This document shows, piece by piece, positions 36,846 to 44,493 of a stretch of DNA of 64,000 bases (position 1 is its first letter; every line of letters starts with the position of its first letter). The notes under the pieces are model-generated. The model saw nothing but the letters and a program-made list of their open reading frames with translations, was not told where the DNA came from and searched no databases. Made by a program: the position numbers and the translations under genes. Where the stretch lies: the NCBI RefSeq assembly GCF_002355395.1, contig NZ_AP017315.1, positions 2,542,001 through 2,606,000 on the forward strand, read 5' to 3'. The DNA is from Microcella alkaliphila. GTDB taxonomy: Bacteria > Actinomycetota > Actinomycetes > Actinomycetales > Microbacteriaceae.

Positions 36846-37982
36846 CTACAACGCGACGCCGACGAACACCGGCTCGGGGTGCAGCATGACGCCGAACTCG
36901 CTGAGCACCCGGGTCTGGATATACCGCGCCAACTCGGCGATCTCGGCCGCCGTCGCCCCGCCCGTGTTCGTGAGCGCCAGCGTGTGCTTCTTCGACACCG
37001 CGGCGCGCGAGGCGCCCAGCCGGAAACCGCGCGTGATGCCCGCGTGCTCGATCAGCCAGGCGGCGCTGAGCTTCACCGGGGCGTCGACCGGTTCGGGCGG
37101 CGGCACGGGCTCGTGACCGAGCGGCACCGCCATGGCGGGCGGCTCGGGCGCCGTCGACCAGCGCGGCGCATCCGACGGCAGGGTGCGCGCGAAGGAGGCG
37201 CTCACGATCGGGTTCGTGAAGAACGAGCCGGCGCTCACCGAATCGGGATCGTTCTCGTCGAGCACCATCCCCTTGGATGCGCGCAACCGCAGGACAGCGG
37301 ATCGCACGCCGGCGACGGGGGCACGCTCGCCGACGCTCACGCCGAGCGCGTCGGCGAGCTGGGCGTACGCGACCGGCCGGCTGCGGGCATCCTCGTTGCG
37401 TTCCAGGGCGAGGTCGACCGAGAGGACGATCCAGGGGCGACCGGCCTTGATGACGCTCGCGCGGTAGCCGAGCTCCAACTCGGGGGCGGGCACGCGGCGG
37501 CGCTCACCCGTCGTGAGGTCGAGGATCTCGACGGCGACAAGGCTCTCCGACAGCTCCTGGCCGTAGGCGCCGATGTTTTGAATGGGGGCGGCGCCGGTGG
37601 AACCGGGAATGCCACTCAAGGCCTCGAGCCCCGCGAAGCCCGCGGCGACCGTGTGCGCAACGAGCTCGTCCCACGCTTCACCCGCCGCGACCCGCAGCCG
37701 CACCGGGCGGCGGGAGCTTTCGGCGTCGGGCAGGCGCTCGATGCCGCGCGTGGCCACCCGAATCACCGTGCCGTCGACGCCCGCGTCGCCGACGAGCACG
37801 TTCGACCCGCCACCGAGCACCAGCCACTCGTCGTCGTGGGCCTGCGCGTCGAGCACCGCGTCGACCAGCTCGTCGACCGTCGTCGCCTCGACCAGCCGCG
37901 CGGCGGGCCCGCCGACGCGCAGCGTCGTCAGCTCGGCGAGCGCCGTCCCGGCGTCGGCTGTACCCTCGGCGTGGGAACTCAC
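36846..37982 (-). CDS. murB: UDP-N-acetylenolpyruvoylglucosamine reductase
   Basis: 378-residue FAD enzyme of peptidoglycan precursor synthesis. FAD-binding motifs TTLRVGGPAARL and LGGGSNVLVGD, ALSGIPGSTGAAPIQNIGAYGQEL, catalytic serine in SAGSFFTNP, and the C-terminal domain with SAAWLIEHAG and SKKHTLALTN. ATG overlaps the upstream dehydratase stop (ATGA), so it is cotranscribed with the two MaoC genes. Confidence 0.95.
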   Translation of the reverse strand: MSSHAEGTADAGTALAELTTLRVGGPAARLVEATTVDELVDAVLDAQAHDDEWLVLGGGSNVLVGDAGVDGTVIRVATRGIERLPDAESSRRPVRLRVAAGEAWDELVAHTVAAGFAGLEALSGIPGSTGAAPIQNIGAYGQELSESLVAVEILDLTTGERRRVPAPELELGYRASVIKAGRPWIVLSVDLALERNEDARSRPVAYAQLADALGVSVGERAPVAGVRSAVLRLRASKGMVLDENDPDSVSAGSFFTNPIVSASFARTLPSDAPRWSTAPEPPAMAVPLGHEPVPPPEPVDAPVKLSAAWLIEHAGITRGFRLGASRAAVSKKHTLALTNTGGATAAEIAELARYIQTRVLSEFGVMLHPEPVFVGVAL

Positions 37983-38398
37983 AGCGTGCGGATGCGCGCC
38001 TGCGCCTTGCCGAGCACCGTCTGGCCGCCGTACGAGACGGTCAGGTCGATACGGGCCTCATCGTCGTCGAGGGCGCCGACCGTCGCCACGAGCTGCACCT
38101 CGGCACCGTCGACCGGGTCGACGACGACGGGGCGCGTGAAGCGCACCTGGTAGTCGGAAACCCAGCCCCGGGCATCCAGCCAGTCGGTGACGGCGCCGAT
38201 CGCGACGCCCATTGTCAGCATGCCGTGGGCGAGCACGCCCGGCAGCCCGACCCGGGCGGCGACGTCGTCGCGGTAGTGGATCGGGTTGAAGTCGCCGCTC
38301 GCGCCGGCGTAGCGCACGAGCGAGTCGCGGGTAAGGGTGAGGGTCTGGTCGGCGACGACCTGGCCGAGCTCGATGCCCAGTGTTTCGGCGATGCTCAT
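37979..38398 (-). CDS. MaoC-like (R)-hydroxyacyl dehydratase, HadB-type subunit
   Basis: 139-residue hot-dog protein with the hydratase-2 motif FNPIHYRDDVAARVGLPGVLAHGML (catalytic Asp and His). Forms a heterodimer with the HadA-like protein encoded upstream, dehydrating 3-hydroxyacyl thioesters in fatty-acid synthesis. Four-base overlaps on both sides. Names follow the mycobacterial enzymes; chain-length specificity is not readable. Confidence 0.85.
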   Translation of the reverse strand: MSIAETLGIELGQVVADQTLTLTRDSLVRYAGASGDFNPIHYRDDVAARVGLPGVLAHGMLTMGVAIGAVTDWLDARGWVSDYQVRFTRPVVVDPVDGAEVQLVATVGALDDDEARIDLTVSYGGQTVLGKAQARIRTL

Positions 38399-38844
38399 GC
38401 GTCGTCCCCCCGCACGACGAGGGTCGACACGCTCGTGACGACGTGCTGGCCGGCGGCGTCGACCATGTCGGTTTCGCTCGTGACCATCGCGTTGCCGCCG
38501 AGCGTCTTCACGCCCGTCACGCGCAGCGTCGCCGTGAGCTCCTCGCCGGCGACGACCGGCCGCGAGTAGGTGAAGCGCTGGTCGCCGTGCACGACGCGGC
38601 TGAAGTCGATGCCGGCGTCGGGCTCGGCCAGCAACTGCTGCAGCGTAGCCTCGGCCACGACGATCGGAAAGGTCGGGGGCGCCACCACATCGGCGAAGCC
38701 CGCGGAGCGCGCGGCCTCGACGTCGTGGTGCACGGCGGCGGATGCTCGGGTCGCGCGGGCGAATTCGCGCACCTTCTCGCGCCCCACGAGATACGGGGCG
38801 ACGGGCGGAAAGGTGCGCTCGGGCAGGTCAGGATTCACGGGCAC
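38395..38844 (-). CDS. MaoC-like dehydratase, HadA-type structural subunit
   Basis: 149-residue hot-dog protein of the FAS1-like dehydratase kind (start PYLVGREKVREFARAT, middle VVAPPTFPIVV, VVHGDQRFTYSRPVVAGEEL). It lacks a clear Asp/His pair, as expected of the non-catalytic partner. GTG at 38844 stands six bases after TAGACT (38851-38856), marking the leaderless start of the hadA-hadB-murB transcript. Confidence 0.85.
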   Translation of the reverse strand: MPVNPDLPERTFPPVAPYLVGREKVREFARATRASAAVHHDVEAARSAGFADVVAPPTFPIVVAEATLQQLLAEPDAGIDFSRVVHGDQRFTYSRPVVAGEELTATLRVTGVKTLGGNAMVTSETDMVDAAGQHVVTSVSTLVVRGDDA

Positions 38845-38850
38845 CCGGCC

Positions 38851-38856
38851 AGTCTA
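38851..38856 (-). promoter_or_regulatory. -10 box for leaderless dehydratase-murB transcript
   Basis: TAGACT, then six bases to the GTG at 38844. Confidence 0.55.
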
Positions 38857-38876
38857 GGACGGGGCGGCAGACCCGG

Positions 38877-39794
38877 TCAGAAGAGCGTGGCGCCGAGCAG
38901 CCGGTCGAGCATCGCCCGGCCGAGCCGCTTCTCGGCGGCGTTGCGCGTGCGCGTGCCGCGCACCAGCAACTCGAGACCGCGTGTCGCCGCCACCGCGTTC
39001 AGTGCGGACTGGTCGCGATCGGTCGGCGTGCGCCCGTAGCCGTGCAGAAACGCTGCACGCAGCCACGGGGCATCGCGCCAGGGTCCGTACTCGAGCCACA
39101 GCAGGTCGACGATCCGCGGCTCGTGCTCGGCCTGCGAGAAGTCGATGAGGCGCACGTGGCCGCCCGGGTCGATGATCCAGTGCTCAGGGCGCAGCGCTCG
39201 GTGGGCGGGCACGTGGTCGAAGACGCCGAGGTCGAGGGCGGTGGCGACGTGCTGCCGCGCCAGGTGGCGCTCGTCGGCGGGGTCATCGCCGACGCCGAAG
39301 ACGCGCTCGGCCTCGAGGCTCCAGCGCTCGAACTCGGCGGCGATGAGTCGGCCGAACCGGTCGTGACGTCGCGGCGGTTCTGCGTCGTGAAGCTTTCGCA
39401 CCAGTTCGCCGAGCCGGTAGTGGATGTCGGGGTCGGTCTCGTGGGGCGTGCCCGCGGCGGGTTCGCCGAGCAGGCGTGAGAGAACGAGCAGCCGCAGCCC
39501 GTCGTCGAGCGTGACGATGCGCGGCGCATCCCCGCCGAGCGCCACCGCGTACTGCTGCAGCGACTCGCTCTCGCGGCGGTAGGGGCCGTCATCGCGATGC
39601 CATTTGACGACCGCCTGTTCGCCGCCGCGGGTGACGACGTGCAGCACGCGGGAGGTCTTGTGCCTGCCCCAGTGCTCGACGACGACATCGACGGGACCGA
39701 GGGTGCGGTGCACGCGGTCGAGCACTTCGGCATCGCTCGCGATCCGCGCGGCGGGGCGCGTCTCGGGCGCATCGGCGCCAGCAATTGCGGTCAT
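38877..39794 (-). CDS. Phosphotransferase-fold protein with altered catalytic loop
   Basis: 305-residue protein of the aminoglycoside phosphotransferase (APH/choline kinase) fold. The N-lobe lysine is in QAVVKWHRDDGP and the metal Asp in RLIDFSQAEHEP. The catalytic loop, normally HGDLHPGN, reads HRALRPEH, so both the catalytic Asp and the Asn are replaced. This suggests a weak or inactive kinase or a binding protein (inference). Downstream of the 27-residue peptide gene but separated from it by a strong terminator. Substrate unknown. Confidence 0.75.
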   Translation of the reverse strand: MTAIAGADAPETRPAARIASDAEVLDRVHRTLGPVDVVVEHWGRHKTSRVLHVVTRGGEQAVVKWHRDDGPYRRESESLQQYAVALGGDAPRIVTLDDGLRLLVLSRLLGEPAAGTPHETDPDIHYRLGELVRKLHDAEPPRRHDRFGRLIAAEFERWSLEAERVFGVGDDPADERHLARQHVATALDLGVFDHVPAHRALRPEHWIIDPGGHVRLIDFSQAEHEPRIVDLLWLEYGPWRDAPWLRAAFLHGYGRTPTDRDQSALNAVAATRGLELLVRGTRTRNAAEKRLGRAMLDRLLGATLF

Positions 39795-39845
39795 CGCGAT
39801 GCTCCCCTTCCGGCCAGAGGGTGCGGGTGTGTCGCCATTGGACCA

Positions 39846-39884
39846 CGAAACCCCGGTCTTCCTGCGGTGGAAGCCGGGGTTTCG
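39846..39884 (-). terminator. Terminator of the 27-residue peptide transcript
   Basis: Eleven-pair outer stem CGAAACCCCGG / CCGGGGTTTCG continued by CTTCC/GGAAG, loop of about six bases, 47 bases after the peptide stop. Confidence 0.75.
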
Positions 39885-39930
39885 GGTGAGGTCTCAGCGA
39901 TGCAGCGCCGAGACGGAAGTCATGTGGGGA

Positions 39931-40014
39931 CTACTGGCAGCTCTCGCACTGCAGCAGGTCCATCGGGTCGACGGGCACTGCGTAGCCACCGACGGTGTCG
40001 TTTTCGTTGTCCAT
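39931..40014 (-). CDS. Small peptide of 27 residues ending in Cys-X2-Cys-Gln
   Basis: Short reading frame with a textbook ribosome site (AGGAGG six bases before the ATG), its own AT-rich promoter and its own terminator. The peptide is acidic at the start (MDNENDTVGGYA), has VPVDPMDLLQ in the middle and ends CESCQ. No hydrophobic segment or signal. I do not recognise a characterised family. The C-terminal cysteine pair could bind metal, sense redox or be modified; a RiPP-type precursor is possible but no modifying enzyme is recognisable nearby. Confidence 0.7.
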   Translation of the reverse strand: MDNENDTVGGYAVPVDPMDLLQCESCQ

Positions 40015-40062
40015 GTCGGGCCTCCTGTGTCTGATGGAATCCCGCCGTCCGGCGGTGGAGCT

Positions 40063-40097
40063 CCACTATATACACGGAATGACACTCGTGTCATTCC
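40063..40097 (-). promoter_or_regulatory. Palindromic promoter of the small peptide gene
   Basis: A 22-base inverted repeat at 40076-40097 has ten-base arms GGAATGACAC / GTGTCATTCC around two bases. On the minus strand ATGACA within it is 16 bases from TATATA (just below 40075), so the palindrome covers the -35 and the spacer. This looks like a repressor-controlled promoter. Confidence 0.65.
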
Positions 40098-40161
40098 CCC
40101 AGATGTAGTGGTTCGGCGTGTCGCGCGATTTTTTCTGGGGCGGCTGTGAGGGGGGCCTCAA

Positions 40162-40167
40162 TAGACT
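40162..40167 (+). promoter_or_regulatory. -10 box for leaderless transcript of unknown gene
   Basis: TAGACT, then six bases to the GTG at 40174. Confidence 0.55.
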
Positions 40168-40173
40168 GCATCC

Positions 40174-40857
40174 GTGGCGGATGAACGGGGCGAGACGGGC
40201 GAAGAGGCGCCCGCACCCGAGCCCGAAACCGACACACGCACCCGCGCTGAGAAGCGCCGCGATGAGCTGATCGAGGAGGGCATCCTCGTCTCGATGGCGG
40301 CACTGCGCATGAAGGTGAAGAACCGCACGATCGTGTGGATGCTGCGCGACGGCAAGCCGTGGGACGACGCTGTCGTACGCACCATGGTGCGCGAAGAGTT
40401 GGCAGGGCTTGCCGACGAGCTGGAACGCGAGGCGGAGCGCCTCGCGGCGCTGCGTCCGAAGGCGGCCCGCCGCATCGGCCGCTCGCGGCACCAGCACGAC
40501 TACGGCCAGGAAGACGTGTACCTTTTGCGGCAGCGCGAGAACACGAACCGCGCCGTGGCGCAGAAACTCATCGAGCTGGGTGACGACGACGCGGCCGTCG
40601 ACGCCGTGGGGGCCGGCGTCAAGCACGACAACCTGATGGAAATCGTCTCGGCGGCTCCCCTGCCGTTCGAGCCGCGGTCGGATGACTCGCTCGACCCCGA
40701 GCAGCAGCGCCGCGCGATCCGCGCCATCGAGGACGAGCTGCAGGTGATGCTCGCCAAGGCGGAGGGTCGACCCCTGGTCGTCGGCGCGAGCGGCGCCCGG
40801 AGCGCGTCGGGTACGCCGGGTCGCCCGTGGTGGAAGCGCCTGCGCCAGACCCGCTGA
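40174..40857 (+). CDS. Soluble protein of unknown function, charged
   Basis: 227 residues, no signal or membrane segment. Rich in Glu, Arg and Ala with predicted helices throughout (DELEREAERLAALRPKAARR, AIRAIEDELQVMLAKAEGR), and a disordered basic tail ending RPWWKRLRQTR. Residues 30-60 (ELIEEGILVSMAALRMKVKNRTIVWMLRD) could be a small helical DNA- or protein-binding region, but I do not recognise the family. GTG start six bases after TAGACT supports the start. Divergent from the small peptide gene. Confidence 0.75.
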   Translation: MADERGETGEEAPAPEPETDTRTRAEKRRDELIEEGILVSMAALRMKVKNRTIVWMLRDGKPWDDAVVRTMVREELAGLADELEREAERLAALRPKAARRIGRSRHQHDYGQEDVYLLRQRENTNRAVAQKLIELGDDDAAVDAVGAGVKHDNLMEIVSAAPLPFEPRSDDSLDPEQQRRAIRAIEDELQVMLAKAEGRPLVVGASGARSASGTPGRPWWKRLRQTR

Positions 40858-40969
40858 GCAAGCGTCGGCCTGGGCCAGCCGTCTCGCGGCGCTGGCGCTG
40901 AAATGCGACGCACCTGCGCGTGACGTGGTGCGCATTCGACCATCGAAGGTGGCCGGGTGAGCCACCCCG

Positions 40970-41059
40970 GTGTCCGCGACGTCAGCCCGCCACCGTGACA
41001 CGCCGAACTCCAGTCGCCGTCAGCGGCGTGTCGCGCACCCCTGCTGACGTCGCGGACAC
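40970..41059. repeat. Nested long inverted repeat
   Basis: Outer arms GTGTCCGCGACGTCAGC (40970-40986) and GCTGACGTCGCGGACAC (41043-41059), 17 perfect pairs; inner arms GACACGCCG (40997-41005) and CGGCGTGTC (41024-41032). Could fold as one long cruciform. Lies in the 400-base gene-free stretch after 40857. A fragment GGGCCAGCCGTCTCG of the neighbouring repeat also occurs near 40872. Confidence 0.75.
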
Positions 41060-41113
41060 GCGTTGCGGTCACGACTGTAGGCAAGGGTGTCAGGGGATGC
41101 GTTGTCTCGGAAT

Positions 41114-41272
41114 GCGGGACTCGAACCCCGCGAACGCGAACCAGCGTTCGCGGCGCCAGCCAGGGCCAGCCGTCTCGAGAATTGGTAGCGAGGGCGGGAC
41201 TCGAACCCCGCAGACGCGAACCAGCGTCTGCGGCGCCAGCCAGGGCCAGCCGTCTCGAGATTGGTAGCGAGG
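41114..41272 (-). repeat. Tandem repeat containing tRNA-Met 3' ends and covarying hairpins
   Basis: Two 80-base units downstream of tRNA-Met. Each contains a hairpin with loop GAACCA (41129-41152 and 41209-41232) and the conserved tail GGCGCCAGCCAGGGCCAGCC. The unit boundary at 41182-41209 repeats the last 28 bases of tRNA-Met including CCA, and 41114-41129 keeps only its T-arm. Hairpin stems are CGCGAACGC and CGCAGACGC with matching complements, so the stems differ but pairing is kept. Confidence 0.8.
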
Positions 41273-41338
41273 GCGGGACTCGAACCCGCGACACCACGAT
41301 TATGAGCCGTGTGCTCTAACCACCTGAGCTACCCCGCC
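41262..41338 (-). tRNA. tRNA-Met (CAT)
   Basis: Elongator-type tRNA: GGCGGGGTAGCTC start, T-loop GTTCGAGTC, anticodon CAT in GGCTCATAATC. CCA is encoded (41262-41264). The 1-72 pair is G-U, as seen in other actinobacterial elongator tRNA-Met genes. Confidence 0.93.
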
Positions 41339-41369
41339 GGGCGAAACCGGGGTTACACCCCCGCTTCAG

Positions 41370-41441
<72 letters not shown>

Positions 41442-41518
41442 GCGACCGATCGGTTACCCGATTTCGGCACCAGAGAAGATTAGCACCTGTCGCGTGGCGT
41501 GTCAGACCGCCGTTCTGC

Positions 41519-43462
41519 TCACGCGTCGGAGCGCGAGACGACGCTCCATTGGGGGCTGTCGGCGGCCGCGGGCACCCCGTGTCCGGGGAAGGCGGGGGCG
41601 TCGATTCCGGGTAGCGCCCACGCGGTGAAGGACATCCCTGTCGACCGGATGCGCGCGGCGGGCCCGGTCTGGCGGGTGCCGTCCGCGACGGTCTCGCCCC
41701 GTGCATCCACCGCGAGTTCGCCGTCTCCGATGAGCCGCACGGCTGCGCCCGCGTCGATGCCGTCGAGCGCGATGTCGGCGTCGTCGCGCGCCGCGAGTAC
41801 GAGCACGGTCTCGTCGGCGAGTTCGCGCACGAAGACGAGCGCATCGTCGCCGACGTGCAGCCAGCGCAGCGAGCCGGTGCCGAGAGCAGGGTGCTCGCGC
41901 CGCAGGCGCAGGTGGTCGGCGTAGAGGTCGATGGTGGGGGCGTAGTCGTCGAGGCGGTCCCAGGGGATCGGTGTGCGCGAGTGTTCGCCGTTTTCGCCGG
42001 TGAAGCCGAACTCGTCGCCGGCGAAGACGACGGGGATTCCCGGTAGCGACAGGGACAGGCCGAGCGCCACCGGCACGGCGCCGGGGCGGGCCCGCGTGAC
42101 GAAGCGGGAGGTGTCGTGCGTGTCGAGGGCGTTCATCGAGTTCAAGCGCGAGCGCCAGGGCATCGCCGCGGTGAAGCGGGTGTTCGCGTCGGCGACCTGG
42201 TGACCCGTGTACTGGGGCATGACCGGGTACGGCAGGCCGAAGAACCAGCTGATGGGGCCAGGCTCGCTGAGCCACGCCCAGACGGGTCGGGTGAAGCTGA
42301 CGTAGGTCATGGCGCCGTGCCAGCCGTCACCCTGCATGTCGCTCTGCGCGTCGTTGGTGCTCTCGGCGAGGAGCAGGGTGTCGGGGTTGACGCTGCGCAT
42401 GGTCGCCTGGGTGAGCTGTCGCACCTCGGCGTTGAGGTCGTGGTCGTCGAGGCGGCCGGTCATGTTGGCGACGTCGATGCGCCAGCCGTCGAGGCCGTAC
42501 GGCTGCTGCAGCCAGCGGCCGACGACGGAGTCGGGGCCGTCGATGAAGCGGCGGCGCAGCTCGTCGCTTGCCCAGTTGAGCTTCGGCAGGCTTTCGACGC
42601 CGAGCCACGACACGTAGCCGCCGTCGTCGTCGAGGTAGTAGAAGGCGCGCTCGGGCGCGTCGGCGCTCGCCCGGGCCGCGACGAACCACTCGTGGGCGTC
42701 GCCCGAGTGGTTGAGCGTCAGGTCGCCCATCACTTTGATTCCGCGCGCGTGCGCCGCCTCAACGAGCCGCACAAGCGCCTCGTCCCCGCCGAGAAGCGGG
42801 TCGACCTGGTCGAAGCTGTGGGCGTCGTAGCGGTGATTCGACCGGCCGGGGAACACCGGGGTCAGGTACAGCACGGTCGCGCCGAGCCGCTCGAGGTGGT
42901 CGAGATGCTGGGTGATTCCGTCGAGGTCTCCCCCGTAGAACTGCCGCGGCGTCGACGGACCCTGGTAGATCGGCTCGTCGTGCCACTCGGCCGGCTCTGC
43001 CCACTCGGGCAGGTCGCGGCCGTCGGCGGCGGATGATCGGGCGAAGCGATCGGGGAACACCTGGTACATGACTGCCTCCGCCCCCCACGCCGGCGGCGGC
43101 GCGAAGGTCACGAGGCGGAAGTCGTCGTCGTCGCGCGTCTCGATGTCGCTGAGGCCGGCCTGCGAGAGGAAGTGCGTCTCGCCGCTCGCCCGGGTGATGA
43201 TGAAGCGGTAGCCGTGGATCGGGTTCTCGATCAGCAGCTCGGCCTCCCACCAGCTCGCATCGTCGTCGTGATGCACGATGACCGCCGGGGTGAACCGCGG
43301 CTCATGGTTGGGGTTCGAGCGCGTCTTCACCCCGGCTACGTGGCCGTAGCGGTGGGGAACGCGCAGGCGCACGCGCACGGCATCGCCGAGCGCGGGCTCC
43401 TGGGTCGAGACGTAGAGGGGCGACCCGTCATGGTGCGGACGGGCATCGATTTCAGGCAGCAC
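41519..43462 (-). CDS. GH13 neopullulanase/cyclomaltodextrinase-type enzyme
   Basis: 647-residue GH13 enzyme. An N-terminal beta domain (residues 1-125) of the cyclomaltodextrinase kind comes first, then the barrel with nucleophile Asp330 (GLDGWRIDVANMTG), acid/base Glu367 (LLLAESTND) and transition-state Asp450 (LDTHDTSRF). A C-terminal beta domain ends it. No signal peptide, so it acts in the cytoplasm on maltodextrins brought in by the importer encoded upstream. The start lies 37 bases after the malG-type stop; no strong ribosome site. Confidence 0.88.
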   Translation of the reverse strand: MLPEIDARPHHDGSPLYVSTQEPALGDAVRVRLRVPHRYGHVAGVKTRSNPNHEPRFTPAVIVHHDDDASWWEAELLIENPIHGYRFIITRASGETHFLSQAGLSDIETRDDDDFRLVTFAPPPAWGAEAVMYQVFPDRFARSSAADGRDLPEWAEPAEWHDEPIYQGPSTPRQFYGGDLDGITQHLDHLERLGATVLYLTPVFPGRSNHRYDAHSFDQVDPLLGGDEALVRLVEAAHARGIKVMGDLTLNHSGDAHEWFVAARASADAPERAFYYLDDDGGYVSWLGVESLPKLNWASDELRRRFIDGPDSVVGRWLQQPYGLDGWRIDVANMTGRLDDHDLNAEVRQLTQATMRSVNPDTLLLAESTNDAQSDMQGDGWHGAMTYVSFTRPVWAWLSEPGPISWFFGLPYPVMPQYTGHQVADANTRFTAAMPWRSRLNSMNALDTHDTSRFVTRARPGAVPVALGLSLSLPGIPVVFAGDEFGFTGENGEHSRTPIPWDRLDDYAPTIDLYADHLRLRREHPALGTGSLRWLHVGDDALVFVRELADETVLVLAARDDADIALDGIDAGAAVRLIGDGELAVDARGETVADGTRQTGPAARIRSTGMSFTAWALPGIDAPAFPGHGVPAAADSPQWSVVSRSDA

Positions 43463-43499
43463 GGGCGGGGTGGTCCTTCGCGGTGACGCGCGCGTCGTC

Positions 43500-44492
43500 T
43501 TACTTGACGCTGCCGGCGGTGAGCCCGCCGATGATGTACTTCTGCAGGTAGAGGAACAGCGCCATCACGGGGATCGCCGCGAGCACCGCTCCCGCCGAGA
43601 AGATCGTCCAGTTCGTGGACGTCTCCTGACTGATGAACTGATACAGCCCGACCGCGAGGGTCTGCGTCTGCGGGCTCGTGAGCACGACCGAGGCGATGAC
43701 GAACTCGCTGGTGGTCGCGATGAACGACAGTAGCCCGACCACGGCGAGGATCGGCGCGACGAGGCGCAGGATGATCGTGAAGAAGATGCGCGCGTGGCTC
43801 GCGCCGTCGATCTTCGCCGCTTCGTCGATCGAGACAGGCACGGTGTTGAAGAACCCGTACATGAGGTACGTGTTCACGCCGAGCGCGCCGCCGAGGTAGA
43901 CGAGAATCAGGCCGGCCTGGGTGCCAATTCCGATCTGCGGGAAGATGTCGCCGATTCCACTCAGCAGCAAGAAGATAGCGACGACGCCGAGCAACTGCGG
44001 GAACATCTGCACGAGCAGCAGGGTCAGCAGGCCAACCCGGCGGCCGGTGAAGCGCATCCGCGAGAAGGCGTACGCGGCGAGCGCCCCGAGGAAGACGGTG
44101 CCGACCGCGGTCGTGAGCCCGATGATCATCGTGTTCAGGAACCACGCCGCGTACGGCTGCTGCGGCAGCTGGAACAGCTCGACGTAGTTGCCGAAGTCGA
44201 TCGTGCGGAACAGCACGTTCGATCCGACCAGCGTTCCCGTGGGGTTGAGCGAGGCCGACAGCACGTACAGCAGCGGGAACGCCGCGAAGACGAGCATGAC
44301 GATGCCGATGAGGTGCCGCCACCCGGTGTCACGGGCCCAGAAGAGGAAGCCGCGCTTGCGGCGCTCCGGGATGCTCGTGTGCGGCCGGTCAGCGGACGGC
44401 GCGGTCGCGACGGTGGTCGCCGCCCCGGCGACCGCCGGGTTGAGGCGCGCGCCGATCTGTTGGCCGTCGGACGGGTTGAAGGGGTTCGTCAT
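43500..44492 (-). CDS. malG: Maltodextrin ABC importer, inner permease
   Basis: 330-residue permease with a 60-residue soluble N-terminus, six helices and EAA loop SIDEAAKIDGASHARIFFTI. Starts one base after the outer permease gene ends. With 44494-46125 and 46257-47504 it forms the maltodextrin importer. Confidence 0.9.
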   Translation of the reverse strand: MTNPFNPSDGQQIGARLNPAVAGAATTVATAPSADRPHTSIPERRKRGFLFWARDTGWRHLIGIVMLVFAAFPLLYVLSASLNPTGTLVGSNVLFRTIDFGNYVELFQLPQQPYAAWFLNTMIIGLTTAVGTVFLGALAAYAFSRMRFTGRRVGLLTLLLVQMFPQLLGVVAIFLLLSGIGDIFPQIGIGTQAGLILVYLGGALGVNTYLMYGFFNTVPVSIDEAAKIDGASHARIFFTIILRLVAPILAVVGLLSFIATTSEFVIASVVLTSPQTQTLAVGLYQFISQETSTNWTIFSAGAVLAAIPVMALFLYLQKYIIGGLTAGSVK

Positions 44493-44493
44493 G

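Noticed and set aside
40920..41267. Plus-strand frame through the repeat array
   Set aside because: Its peptide is just the translation of the tRNA-tail repeats; such frames beside tRNA genes are a known annotation artefact.
41114..41272. CRISPR array
   Set aside because: Only two units, the repeats contain tRNA 3' sequence, there are no unique spacers and no cas genes.
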